A stretch of DNA of 64,000 bases from Irregularibacter muris (GTDB lineage Bacteria; Bacillota; Clostridia; Eubacteriales; Garciellaceae): the NCBI RefSeq assembly GCF_024622505.1, contig NZ_JANKAS010000004.1, forward strand, positions 62,001-126,000. The letters run 5' to 3'. Each line of letters opens with the position of its first letter. Within the stretch, counting starts at the first letter, position 1. The notes beneath the pieces were generated by a model, which saw nothing but the letters and a program-made list of their open reading frames with translations, did not search any database and was not told where the DNA came from. Made by a program: the position numbers and the translations under genes. This document shows, piece by piece, positions 17,550-26,946 of the stretch.

Positions 17550-20500
17550 TTATTCGAATAAATTTCTAATTTCATCTTCGCTTAACTTAGAAATAATGGT
17601 TTCTCCCGGCTCTACAACCGAGTCAATCATTTTTTTCTTTTTTTCTTGTATAGCAAATATCTTCTCCTCTATGGTTCCCTTTGTAAAGAGCTTTATGACG
17701 TGGACAGTGTTTTTTTGTCCCATTCTATAGGCTCTATCTGTAGCTTGATCCTCCACCGCTGGATTCCACCAGGGATCAAAATGGATAACGGTATCTGCCC
17801 CCGTGAGGTTCAGTCCTGTTCCCCCGGCCTTAAGGGAAATTAAAAATACTTCTCTCTCCCCCTGGTTAAATCTTTCTACCATTGTCCCTCTTTTCTCAGT
17901 ATCGGTACTACCATCCAGATAAAAATATTCTATTTTCTGCTCTTCTAGAAACTTTCTTATGATGGTAAGCATGCTGGTAAATTGGGAGAATAACAGCACT
18001 CGATGCCCCCCTTGAAGGGATTCCTCCACAACTTCCCTGAGGAGATCCATTTTTCCACTGCCTCCCTCATAATTCTCTAAAAATAATGCCGGATGGCAGC
18101 ATATCTGCCTCAATCGTGTCAATGCGGCTAGTATTTTTATATGGCTCCTTCCAAAGCCCTTTTCCTTAATTTCATCATTGATTTCACCCTTTATTTGGCT
18201 TAAATAACTTAAATAAATCAGTTTTTGCTCCTTGGTCAGCTCTACCATCAATTTATTTTCTATTTTATCAGGCAGCTCCATAAGGACTTCTTTCTTCATC
18301 CTTCTTAAAATAAAAGGGGCTATTTGCTTTTTAAGCTGCTTTAGGGCTTCCTTATTCTCCTCCTTGATAATGGATCTTTCATACTTCTTCACAAATCTTC
18401 CATGGGTTAACAAATACCCCGGCATAATAAAATCAAATATAGACCAAAGCTCGGTCAAGGAATTTTCGATAGGGGTACCTGTGAGGGAAAAATAATTTTC
18501 TGCTGTGATTTCTTTTACCGATGTTGCATTTTGAGAAGATGGATTTTTGATGTGTTGTGCCTCATCCAATATACAGCATCTAAATTTTTTACCTTGATAG
18601 CATTCTATATCCCTTCTAATCAAAGGATAGGAAGTCACAATAAGGTCATATTCTGATAAAGCATCTATATTTTGCTGTCTTTCTTCTTTGTTACCTGCAA
18701 TCACCAAAGTTTTTAGCTGAGGTGCAAATTTTTCCACCTCCGCCATCCAATTATATACTAGGGATGTTGGCGCCACAACTAGAGAAGGCTTTCTCCCCTT
18801 TTCTTCTTTCTCGGATAGCAACAAGGCCAAAATTTGAATGGTTTTCCCTAAACCCATATCATCGGCTAAAATCCCACCCATCTTATACTCAGCAAGAGTC
18901 TTTAACCATTTAAAACCTGTTATCTGGTATGGCCTTAATATGTTCTCAAAGGATGCTGGCACCTGATAATCTAGATCAGCGGGTTCCTTAATATTTTGAA
19001 TAAGCGACTTAAAGGCTATATTTCTTTGAACATTTTTTACTTTAGTCTCTTTCATCATTTCATCTAAATAAAGAGCCCTATACTTTGGGAGTTGGATAAT
19101 ATCCTGGTCTAGATCCTCTAGAGAAATAGAAAGATAATCAATCATCTTAGTAAATTCCTCCAACCCCTCTAGGTTCAATGGCAGAAAACCACCCTTTTTT
19201 AGTCTATAGTACTTTTTCTTTTCCTGTAGGGCCATAAACACATCGGCAATCTCGCTTTTATCTATACCGTCAATGGCAAAGCTAAATTCTAAAATATTGG
19301 TATCTTCATTTAATCTCATCCTTGCTGACAATGAGGATTGATTATACATTTTGATAGACTTAAAGGCATCAGAATAATACACCTCACTTAATTGGTGCAG
19401 AGCCGGGATATCCTTCTGAATAAATTCATAAATCTTTTCATCCCCTTCTAGGTAGATATACTCGCTGGACACCTTAAATTCAGCCTCTTCCAACAGGCTA
19501 ATGATTTGCCCTTCTTTTTCTATATTTCTTACCAAAATTCTCTGTTCCTCTGCACTTTTGTGGTATTCCTCAAAGGGATTTATGGTAATATCTCCATAAA
19601 TATATTTTACTTCCACCGTAACCATTTTATCTTTTTTGTCTAAATATATTTCTGCCCTAAACTCAGGCTTGTATATAGAAGTTTCTATTTTCTTATCTAT
19701 TCCTAGGCTTCCGATCTTTTCCACAAAGGGAAGCACCTGACTGACAAAATTTTCTTTATAGTCTTGGGGAATGTGAAGGATGTTTTTTTCCTCCTGCACA
19801 AGGCTTGTATAAATAGGAGTAAAATATTTTTGTTGCTCTGGTGATATACAATAAATATTGTCCTCGTAAAAATAATAGGAGCCATCCTCTGTCAACGCTT
19901 GTATCTTTGCATTGCCTAATATCTCCAAGAACATATTATTTTTATCCTTGTTTAATTTAAATGCCAGAGGAAGATCCTCTTCTAAAATACCGATATCCTT
20001 ATAGATAACGCCATCAATACAGGCATTAAACTTTCTATTGCCCATCATGTGAAAAAATCTTTTTACAGAAGTGGGAGAAAGAATCATGTGTTTCCCGTTA
20101 AATATGCTGTTTTTATTATAGCCCCAGGAAGATATATTTGTAATCTTTTCTTCCTCCACCTTTTCTTTGATCATATCAATAATAGGTTGGTCTTGGGCAT
20201 TAAAGGAGTGCTTATAGGGCAAAAAAGTAAAGGCCTTTCCGTATTCTAAGGGCTCATTTTTATTGAGGTGATGGATAAAGGTTTTAGGACTTTTCATGAC
20301 ATAAAGCTTTTGTTCTCCTATTTTAAAGTGCAAGAGGGAAGAATAATCAGTCATGTGATTCCCGCTATTGTTAAATTCATAGTTAATTTCTAGACTTAGA
20401 GGAACCTTCGGCTGGACTCCATCATAGCTAAAATAATTTATGATATTTCTTATCCCTTCTTTTCTCCTGTTTTCCAATATTCTAGCCGTACTCTGTTTAT

Positions 20501-20783
20501 CATCTTTAATAGTAAGAAGTACGGCTACTATATGCTTGCAATAGCCCATATAGGATTTATAGGCAAGACATGTACAAGAGGCATCCTCAAAATCTCCAAC
20601 TTCATCAAAATATGTTTTCACTCTGTAGTTTTCTCTGCCGGTAACAAGGGCCAAAAATCCATTTATTTTAGAATCAAATTCTAAGGTTTTCACCCTAGAA
20701 TGTTCATAATATTGTTTTCCTTTATAGTAGACATAACTACCATTACACAAATTCATTATCTGGTCTTCTGTTAATGCAAACAT
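17550..20783 (-). CDS. SNF2-family helicase with SWIM zinc finger
   Basis: A DNA-dependent ATPase/translocase, probably acting on protein-DNA complexes. The 1077 residues begin with a SWIM zinc finger (C70, C72, C82, H84), followed by a long region like the bacterial SNF2-associated domain (to about residue 600). The catalytic core comes next: DDMGLGKT (Walker A), LDEAQH (motif II), SLTGTPIENS (motif III), LISLKAGGTGLNL and DRAYRMGQ (motif VI). The order matches B. subtilis YwqA-type proteins. It appears to be transcribed alone; its downstream neighbour starts 42 bp away. Confidence 0.95.
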   Translation of the reverse strand: MFALTEDQIMNLCNGSYVYYKGKQYYEHSRVKTLEFDSKINGFLALVTGRENYRVKTYFDEVGDFEDASCTCLAYKSYMGYCKHIVAVLLTIKDDKQSTARILENRRKEGIRNIINYFSYDGVQPKVPLSLEINYEFNNSGNHMTDYSSLLHFKIGEQKLYVMKSPKTFIHHLNKNEPLEYGKAFTFLPYKHSFNAQDQPIIDMIKEKVEEEKITNISSWGYNKNSIFNGKHMILSPTSVKRFFHMMGNRKFNACIDGVIYKDIGILEEDLPLAFKLNKDKNNMFLEILGNAKIQALTEDGSYYFYEDNIYCISPEQQKYFTPIYTSLVQEEKNILHIPQDYKENFVSQVLPFVEKIGSLGIDKKIETSIYKPEFRAEIYLDKKDKMVTVEVKYIYGDITINPFEEYHKSAEEQRILVRNIEKEGQIISLLEEAEFKVSSEYIYLEGDEKIYEFIQKDIPALHQLSEVYYSDAFKSIKMYNQSSLSARMRLNEDTNILEFSFAIDGIDKSEIADVFMALQEKKKYYRLKKGGFLPLNLEGLEEFTKMIDYLSISLEDLDQDIIQLPKYRALYLDEMMKETKVKNVQRNIAFKSLIQNIKEPADLDYQVPASFENILRPYQITGFKWLKTLAEYKMGGILADDMGLGKTIQILALLLSEKEEKGRKPSLVVAPTSLVYNWMAEVEKFAPQLKTLVIAGNKEERQQNIDALSEYDLIVTSYPLIRRDIECYQGKKFRCCILDEAQHIKNPSSQNATSVKEITAENYFSLTGTPIENSLTELWSIFDFIMPGYLLTHGRFVKKYERSIIKEENKEALKQLKKQIAPFILRRMKKEVLMELPDKIENKLMVELTKEQKLIYLSYLSQIKGEINDEIKEKGFGRSHIKILAALTRLRQICCHPALFLENYEGGSGKMDLLREVVEESLQGGHRVLLFSQFTSMLTIIRKFLEEQKIEYFYLDGSTDTEKRGTMVERFNQGEREVFLISLKAGGTGLNLTGADTVIHFDPWWNPAVEDQATDRAYRMGQKNTVHVIKLFTKGTIEEKIFAIQEKKKKMIDSVVEPGETIISKLSEDEIRNLFE

Positions 20784-20967
20784 TTTTCACACCCTTATAT
20801 GCTTTCTTCGTTCTATTGTTTTTATATGCTCACTCTTTAATCTTCATTAGCTCACATAATAAGTTCCCTAATAATTTATTATATCATATCCTTGGTATTA
20901 AAAATTTCCTCTTTAAATAGAATCTAAGAAAGCATCTGCGATCTATAAAGCAAAATTCCTGAATTTT

Positions 20968-21040
20968 TCATTTTGAGCATAGGGAAGAATCTAGCATTTA
21001 AGCTCCATTAAAGTTCTTGGCTACGCTACATTCAGAATGA
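20968..21040. repeat. Degenerate REP-like inverted repeat
   Basis: TCATTTTGAGC...GAAGAATCT at 20968-20992 is mirrored imperfectly by AGTTCTT..GCTACGCT...CAGAATGA at 21012-21040. The motif TCATTCTGAGCGNAGCGAAGAATCT is a dispersed palindrome that I remember from clostridial genomes; this copy is decayed. Apart from this and the terminator at 21066, the 20784-21150 gap shows no gene. Confidence 0.55.
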
Positions 21041-21065
21041 CACAAAATAGGACTTTTTCAACAAA

Positions 21066-21100
21066 ATAAAGGGTTAGGCTCATTCAGCCTAACCCTTTAT
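21066..21100 (-). terminator. Terminator of the RND-tetR operon
   Basis: A 15-bp perfect stem ATAAAGGGTTAGGCT with loop CATTC is followed by a T-rich stretch on the minus strand, 50 bp after the tetR stop. Confidence 0.88.
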
Positions 21101-21150
21101 CTAGTATTTTTTATTCAGGGGGCACCTTCTTCCCCTCTAGATATAATGGA

Positions 21151-21759
21151 TTAGTTTAAAGATTTCATGATGATTTTATAAGAATAATCCATGGCCTCTT
21201 GTAAACTGATCCCCGGGTAATGTTTTTGCATGGTTAGATAATTTCCAAAGGCAAATAAGGAACCATTCATTACCATTCTTTGATAAGCTTTGGACTCAAT
21301 ATCTTTAATCGCACCTTCCTTATAACCCGCAGACAATAATTGATCAATTATGGCCTCAATCCTGTTGCGGTGGGAGGAACAATGGTGATTGCCTTGCATA
21401 TGGTTATCTTTAAATTCTGGTAGTTTCCCCGATGAAATGAGAATGTTAAATGTAGAAAACTTGTTTTGCAAGTTCTCTACAATACTACTTAATACTTCAT
21501 AATACTTTTCTTTAAATCTACTTTTGGCGTCAATTCTTTTGGCTAGCAAATCTATTTCATTGCTGATATTTAAAAGCATAGCCTTTAGAATGACCTCCTC
21601 TTTTGTCTGAAAATAATCATAGATGGTTCCCTTCCCTACTCCAGCAGACTTTGCTATATCAGAGACCTTGACTAGATAAGGATTGGCTCCGCTTTTTATT
21701 AAGTTAATCATGCCATTTAAAATGGCCTTTTCCTTTTCAGAATATTTGATTTCCGACAT
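21151..21759 (-). CDS. TetR/AcrR-family transcriptional regulator of the RND pump
   Basis: A predicted dimeric repressor. The 202 residues carry an N-terminal helix-turn-helix (VSDIAKSAGVGKGTIYDYF, about residues 36-54) and a divergent ligand-binding C-terminal half with two adjacent Cys/His-rich residues (HHCSSHRNR). The ATG at 21759 has GAGGAAG at proper spacing and lies one base after the stop codon of the RND gene, so the two are translationally coupled. The palindrome GACCGAC-TG-GTCGGTC at the RND promoter is the likely operator, giving autoregulation. The inducer is unknown. Confidence 0.93.
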   Translation of the reverse strand: MSEIKYSEKEKAILNGMINLIKSGANPYLVKVSDIAKSAGVGKGTIYDYFQTKEEVILKAMLLNISNEIDLLAKRIDAKSRFKEKYYEVLSSIVENLQNKFSTFNILISSGKLPEFKDNHMQGNHHCSSHRNRIEAIIDQLLSAGYKEGAIKDIESKAYQRMVMNGSLFAFGNYLTMQKHYPGISLQEAMDYSYKIIMKSLN

Positions 21760-21760
21760 T

Positions 21761-24700
21761 TTATTCTTCCTCATCCCTATTGTTTATGCTCTTTTTATTT
21801 CTATGAAATACATCATACATCACAGGTACTACAAATAGAGTAAGGATAGTGGCGTAAGTTAATCCTCCTATGGCTACAATGGCCAAAGGTTGTAGCATTT
21901 CGGCACCCATGCCCACACCAAAGGCTAGAGTGGATAAACCAAGGATGGTGGTGATGGCCGTCATTAGGATGGGGCGCAATCTGACTTTTCCTGTTTCTAT
22001 AAGGGCTTCCCTTTTTCCTAATCCATTCTTCCTTAATTGATTGGTGTAGTCCACAAATACTATACCGTTGTTCACCACTACTCCACTTAATACTAAAAAT
22101 CCAAGCATAGAAATCATACTGATTTCATTTCCTGTTATCCATAAGGCCAGGAGTCCTCCTGTGAAGGCTAAGGGAATGGTAAACATCACGATAAAGGGAG
22201 ATAATAGGGATTGGAATTGGGCTACCATAATCAAATAGATAAAGACGATGGCCAATCCAATCATGTAAATAAGGTCCTTTAAGGTATCATTGATGGTTTC
22301 ATTTTCCCCGGAAAGTTCTACTTTGTATCCTTCAGGAACATCATAGTCCTTTAACTTACTTTCAAATTCTCTACTCACTAGACCTATATTGTGATCAGAA
22401 GCAATACTGGCTGCTACTGAAACATATCTTTCCTGGGCTTCTCTTCGAATAGAAGATAAACCTTGGACTTGGGTTATCTTAGCAATATCTCCTACTTTAA
22501 TAGATTTGCTTTCTCCCTCTTTTTCTATAGTCATTTCCAGATCTTCTAAATCCTCTGGAAGGATATTTTCATTTTTACTATTTACCACAACGACTGGATA
22601 TTCTTTATTATCGGTATTGATGGTTGTAGCCGTCTTCCCTTCTGAGATCAACTTACTTATCTGGGAATAAACTTGGGCAACGGTAAGGCCTTCTTCCATA
22701 GCTTTTTCTTTATCCACGGTAATTCTTATCTCTACAGCATTTTCCTCAAAACCTGTTTCAATCTCGGTAGTTCCTTTTGTACCCTTTAATATATCCGCTA
22801 TATCATGGGATATTTCTCTTAACTGATCAATTTCATTTCCTTTTATTATCACCTGGATGCCTTCTCCTGCTATGGCTCCCATATTCATATTTGAAGTGCT
22901 TACAACAAGGTCTGCCTCTAAATCCTTTGTTTTATCCTGTATTTCTTTTTCAATTTCTCTATTGGTGAGGGTCTTATTTTCTTCTAACAAGATATATAGG
23001 GACATATTTTCGCCACCACCAGAGCCCATGCCACCCATAGTCCCCCCTGAAAATGCTCCTATGGTTTCAATTCCTTCAATTTCCATTATTCTATCTACCA
23101 CAGTATTGGTCATGTCGGTCCTATCCTTAAAGGTGCTGTCTTTATCCATTTCGATGGTTACAGACATTTCTGCGCCTTCCATCTCTGGAATAAAGGCCGT
23201 ACCCATGGTAAAGGCTGAAAATACACTGGCTCCAAGTAATGCCACTACAAGAATCATAACAATAAATTTATGTTGTAGTGCTGTTTTTAGTATCCTTTCG
23301 TAGGAAGCTACTATTTTATCAAAAAACTTATGGTCTTTGTCCTTTAAGTTTTTAAAAATAGTAGAAGACATGACAGGCACTAAAGTTAAGGCTACAATAA
23401 GACTGGCAATCAAAGAATAAGCAATGGTCAATCCCATGTCGGTAAATATTTGTCTGGATATGCCATTGGTGAAAACCACAGGTAGAAATACCGCTATAGT
23501 GGTTAAGGTGGAGGCTGCTAAAGCTCCCGATACTTGCTTGGCTCCTTCGATAGAGGCTTGGTAGGAGGATAATCCATTGTTTTTTAATCGATAGACATTT
23601 TCAATAACCACCACAGAGTTATCTACCAGCATACCTACTCCCAAAGCTAATCCTCCCAGGGAAATGATGTTAATGGTTACCCCGGTAAAGTACATCATGG
23701 CAATAGCAAAAACTAAGCTAATGGGTATAGATAGGGCAACAATGAGGGTAGGTTTTATATCTCTCAAAAACAGTAATAAAATGGCTATGGCTAAAATTCC
23801 TCCATAAATTAAATTGCTTAATACTGAATCCACTACAATATCAATATATATTCCCTGATCCATTAAATTGCTTATGGTAAGATTTTGATCTTTATCAGTC
23901 ATTTCATTTATTTTTTCCCTAATGCTTTTACTTACCTCAGCAGTAGAGTAGTTGCTTTGCTTTTGAAAGCTTAAAATTACTGCATCCTTTCCATTGACTT
24001 TGGCATATAGTTCTTCGGCATTGTTTGTGTTTTGGATATCTGCTACATCCTTTAAATATACCTTGCCTACACTATCTACTTTGGTATCAAACAAAAGAAG
24101 CTGACCGATTTCCTGTTCTGTGCCTATTTTATCTCCAACTTTTACAAGATAATCAATTCCATCTTCGGATACATAACCAGCAGGCATAGAAAAGTTTTGG
24201 GCAGTCAAGATGCCTCCGATCATATCTTCTGTGATCATCCCTTCTAAATCTGCTTTTTTGAAAGCTTCTTCTTTAGAATCATCTAGCTTTGCTAAGTTGT
24301 CTTCGATGGTAGATTGGCCTTTTTCCAATTCTACTTTAGCCTTATTCATTTCTGTATCTAGGGTGGCTTTACCCTGTTTTAGTTGTTCTTCTTGCTTTCC
24401 AACTTCATTCTTTTTCGAAGCTAAAGTAGCTTTTTGTAATTTTATTTCTTCTAAACCTTTATCCATTTCAACTACAGCGGCTGTTAATTCATCTTTTTTC
24501 GCTTTTAATTGGGAAATTCCTTGATTTACAATGCCCTGTAATTCTTGCTTTTGTTCTTGGGTGAGTCTATCCTCTAAATCCCCAAGATCAGCTTTCCCAC
24601 TTAGGATCATTTCTAATGCAGTAAGAGCTGTTTCGGCTTGATTCTTTTTTTCTTTTAATTCTCTTTCTGCAGTATTTAATTGTGTTTCTGCCTTTTCCAT

Positions 24701-25456
24701 TTCAGACTTAGCTAAATCTAAAGCCTGCTCTCCTTCGGCTAGTTTAGCACTTTGCTTTTTCTCTTCAGATTTTAATTGGGATAGACCCTGATTCACTTCC
24801 TCTTTGGCTTTTAATAATTGACTTTCAGCCTTGGAAAGTTCACTATCTATGTTCTTTAAAATCTTCTTATTTAAATTTTCGATCTTATCTGAGCTAATCT
24901 TTACTTCTATGCTATCTTCTACTAATCCTTGTCCAGTTACAGAAGCCACACCTTCTACGCTCTCTAGTTCAGGTATAATGCTATCCCTGGCTAGCTTGGA
25001 TACCTCTGAAACATTCATTCCCTTGACGTCCACTGCCGAGATCATCACGGGCAACATATCTGGATTCATTTTGATGATGCTAGGCGTACCGACCTCGTCA
25101 TTCCAATTTGCTTTAATCAAATCTAAACTGCTATTTACCTCAATAATTGCAGAATCCATGTTCACATTGTTGTCAAACTCTAAAATAATCATGGAGGAAT
25201 TTTCATCGGATATGGAATTTATGTTCTTGATATTACTTGTGGTAGCTAAAATCTGCTCCACTGGTTTGGTGACTACCATTTCCACCTCTTCTGGACTGGC
25301 CCCGGGATAGGGTGTCATGACTACCATATAAGGTAAATCTAGGCTGGGTAATAAGTCTGTTTTCAAATTCATAAAGGAAATAGTACCTAATATAAGTACT
25401 AAAATCACAGCCACAAAGACTGTGAAAGGTTTTTTTACGCTATATTTTGCTAACAT
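21761..25456 (-). CDS. RND-family efflux transporter with large coiled-coil insert
   Basis: A proton-driven exporter of the AcrB/SwrC type in the cytoplasmic membrane. The 1231 residues start with the usual first helix and porter domain (LLPSLDLPYMVV, YPGASPEEVE). Twelve membrane segments are expected, with LSIPISLVFAIAMMYFTG and GGLALGVGMLVDNSVVV in the first bundle and QFQSLLSPFIVMFTIPL in the second. Residues about 195-400 are an extra Glu/Lys/Ala/Gln-rich coiled coil, making it about 170 residues longer than B. subtilis SwrC as I recall it. No adaptor (MFP) or outer-membrane gene accompanies it, as expected in a single-membrane cell. Confidence 0.94.
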   Translation of the reverse strand: MLAKYSVKKPFTVFVAVILVLILGTISFMNLKTDLLPSLDLPYMVVMTPYPGASPEEVEMVVTKPVEQILATTSNIKNINSISDENSSMIILEFDNNVNMDSAIIEVNSSLDLIKANWNDEVGTPSIIKMNPDMLPVMISAVDVKGMNVSEVSKLARDSIIPELESVEGVASVTGQGLVEDSIEVKISSDKIENLNKKILKNIDSELSKAESQLLKAKEEVNQGLSQLKSEEKKQSAKLAEGEQALDLAKSEMEKAETQLNTAERELKEKKNQAETALTALEMILSGKADLGDLEDRLTQEQKQELQGIVNQGISQLKAKKDELTAAVVEMDKGLEEIKLQKATLASKKNEVGKQEEQLKQGKATLDTEMNKAKVELEKGQSTIEDNLAKLDDSKEEAFKKADLEGMITEDMIGGILTAQNFSMPAGYVSEDGIDYLVKVGDKIGTEQEIGQLLLFDTKVDSVGKVYLKDVADIQNTNNAEELYAKVNGKDAVILSFQKQSNYSTAEVSKSIREKINEMTDKDQNLTISNLMDQGIYIDIVVDSVLSNLIYGGILAIAILLLFLRDIKPTLIVALSIPISLVFAIAMMYFTGVTINIISLGGLALGVGMLVDNSVVVIENVYRLKNNGLSSYQASIEGAKQVSGALAASTLTTIAVFLPVVFTNGISRQIFTDMGLTIAYSLIASLIVALTLVPVMSSTIFKNLKDKDHKFFDKIVASYERILKTALQHKFIVMILVVALLGASVFSAFTMGTAFIPEMEGAEMSVTIEMDKDSTFKDRTDMTNTVVDRIMEIEGIETIGAFSGGTMGGMGSGGGENMSLYILLEENKTLTNREIEKEIQDKTKDLEADLVVSTSNMNMGAIAGEGIQVIIKGNEIDQLREISHDIADILKGTKGTTEIETGFEENAVEIRITVDKEKAMEEGLTVAQVYSQISKLISEGKTATTINTDNKEYPVVVVNSKNENILPEDLEDLEMTIEKEGESKSIKVGDIAKITQVQGLSSIRREAQERYVSVAASIASDHNIGLVSREFESKLKDYDVPEGYKVELSGENETINDTLKDLIYMIGLAIVFIYLIMVAQFQSLLSPFIVMFTIPLAFTGGLLALWITGNEISMISMLGFLVLSGVVVNNGIVFVDYTNQLRKNGLGKREALIETGKVRLRPILMTAITTILGLSTLAFGVGMGAEMLQPLAIVAIGGLTYATILTLFVVPVMYDVFHRNKKSINNRDEEE

Positions 25457-25478
25457 GTATACGCCTCCCTATCTTTCC

Positions 25479-25494
25479 GACCGACTGGTCGGTC
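25479..25494. promoter_or_regulatory. TetR-family operator of the RND operon
   Basis: GACCGAC and GTCGGTC form a perfect 7-bp inverted repeat with a TG centre. It lies just downstream of the predicted transcription start (near 25496), where a bound repressor would block initiation. Confidence 0.8.
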
Positions 25495-25502
25495 ACCTTC
25501 AT

Positions 25503-25531
25503 ATAATATCCTGATCTTTATCATTTGTCAA
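25503..25531 (-). promoter_or_regulatory. Sigma-A promoter of the RND-tetR operon
   Basis: A perfect -35 TTGACA (25526-25531) and -10 TATTAT (25503-25508) are 17 bp apart on the minus strand. The RND gene has an AGGGAGG ribosome site. Confidence 0.85.
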
Positions 25532-25577
25532 TGAAGAGGCCACCGAGTAAACGGTGCTCTAAGTTATTTGTTTTGTA

Positions 25578-25606
25578 TTGCTCTTTTATGGGTATTAGAA
25601 TATATT
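25578..25606 (+). promoter_or_regulatory. Probable promoter of the metal exporter gene
   Basis: TTGCTC (25578-25583) and TATATT (25601-25606) are 17 bp apart on the plus strand, 35 bp before the start codon. No metal riboswitch was found in the leader. Confidence 0.5.
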
Positions 25607-25640
25607 ATGTCTTGAATATAATAAAAAGGGAGTGAAGCAT

Positions 25641-26906
25641 ATGGCCAGTGAAATCTTACAAGTTATTTTCGATAGTGCCCAAAGTGCTTTTATAGAGGTA
25701 ACTGCCTTTGTAGGAGCAGTGCTCATCATATTTGGTTATATCAATTTTTCCCAGTCCGGTAAACTGGTAAAGGTCATCCAAGAATCAAAAAGCATACAAC
25801 CGATCATAGGGGCTTTGCTGGGATTGACTCCGGGATGTGGTGGAGCTATCTTTGTCATGCCCCTATTTCCCGCTGGCGTCGTAAGTTTTGGAACAGTAGT
25901 AGCCACTTTAATCGCCACCATGGGGGACTCGGCCTTTGTCATTATGACGATAATGCCAGGGAAGTATATTTTAGTCAGTCTATTCTCCTTTATTGCTGCC
26001 ATTATCACAGGATATATTGTGGATTATTTTAATTTTGGAGATAGACTTCTCAAAAAGATAAAATTGAAAAATCGAAAAGAATCAGAGGAACTTCATAAAA
26101 ATATGGACCATAGTGCACAAAACCTAGAGGGCCATCCAATTGTGGAAGGTAATACAGAGTTAGTAAAACATATTGGTCATCATGAAGGAGATGAAATTGA
26201 TCTCATTCTTCATCATGAAATAAAAGGTCACCAAAATCCCAATACCTTTGGTTATAAGTTCACTCATCAAGGGTATATTGCTTATTGGATTCTCATAGCC
26301 ATTGGCTTAGTCTTTGGAATTTTAGACTTGATGCAAATTGAATTAAATGAATTGGCTATTCCTCATTTGGGTACTATGTTAGGAATTATAGGAATCCTCT
26401 TTTCCATATTCATGATGGTGATGGGAAAAAAATTTCTCCAAGATGATACCCATGAGGAAGTCGAGATGAAGGCCATGTCTTTAAAAGAAACATTAATTCA
26501 CAATGCTCAGGAAACTGCCTTTGTAGGTACATGGGTCTTTGTAGCCTATTTGGTCTATAATTTTATGGTATTAGGCCTAGGGGGTGGAAGTTATGCCGCT
26601 GGTGAAACCTTGATTACAGGCTTTTTAACTTCTACAGGCTTATTAGCTGTTTTAATAGGTACAGCAATCGGCATTATTCCTGGCTGTGGACCTCAAATTA
26701 TTTTTGTTACACTGTACACCCAAGGTATGGTTCCCTTTGCTGCCCTATTGGCCAATGCTATTTCTCAAGATGGAGATGCTCTATTTCCCCTATTGGCTAT
26801 TGATAAGAGGTCTTCCTTTTGGGCTACAGTGTTCAACACTATCCCCGCCCTAATCATGGGAATCATTGTCTATTGGCTGGAAATAAAATTTGGCCTATTT
26901 GCATAG
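25641..26906 (+). CDS. Putative 10-TM heavy-metal/manganese exporter (ArsP_2-type)
   Basis: It is predicted to move a metal ion across the cytoplasmic membrane. The 421 residues form two homologous five-helix halves, each with a buried Pro-Gly-Cys-Gly: LTPGCGGAIFVMPLF near residue 62 and IPGCGPQIIFVTLY near residue 350. A central cytoplasmic loop (about residues 150-205) is unusually His-rich (HHEGD, LHHEIKGH), suggesting metal binding. The ATG at 25641 has GGGAG 8 bp upstream. The Pfam family carries the name 10TM putative heavy-metal exporter and is often annotated as a manganese transporter; the substrate is unproven here. Confidence 0.87.
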   Translation: MASEILQVIFDSAQSAFIEVTAFVGAVLIIFGYINFSQSGKLVKVIQESKSIQPIIGALLGLTPGCGGAIFVMPLFPAGVVSFGTVVATLIATMGDSAFVIMTIMPGKYILVSLFSFIAAIITGYIVDYFNFGDRLLKKIKLKNRKESEELHKNMDHSAQNLEGHPIVEGNTELVKHIGHHEGDEIDLILHHEIKGHQNPNTFGYKFTHQGYIAYWILIAIGLVFGILDLMQIELNELAIPHLGTMLGIIGILFSIFMMVMGKKFLQDDTHEEVEMKAMSLKETLIHNAQETAFVGTWVFVAYLVYNFMVLGLGGGSYAAGETLITGFLTSTGLLAVLIGTAIGIIPGCGPQIIFVTLYTQGMVPFAALLANAISQDGDALFPLLAIDKRSSFWATVFNTIPALIMGIIVYWLEIKFGLFA

Positions 26907-26920
26907 GCCAAATTTTATTT
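26881..26920. terminator. Bidirectional terminator overlapping the exporter stop codon
   Basis: An 18-bp perfect stem AAATAAAATTTGGCCTAT with loop TTGC contains the last codons of the exporter. It is flanked by T runs on both strands and lies between convergent genes. Confidence 0.9.
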
Positions 26921-26946
26921 TGAGGACAATGCCTCCATCTTTATGA

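Noticed and set aside
25501-25640. Manganese (yybP-ykoY) riboswitch before the metal exporter
   Set aside because: A small hairpin CACCG...CGGTG occurs at 25541-25557, but none of the conserved aptamer loops do.
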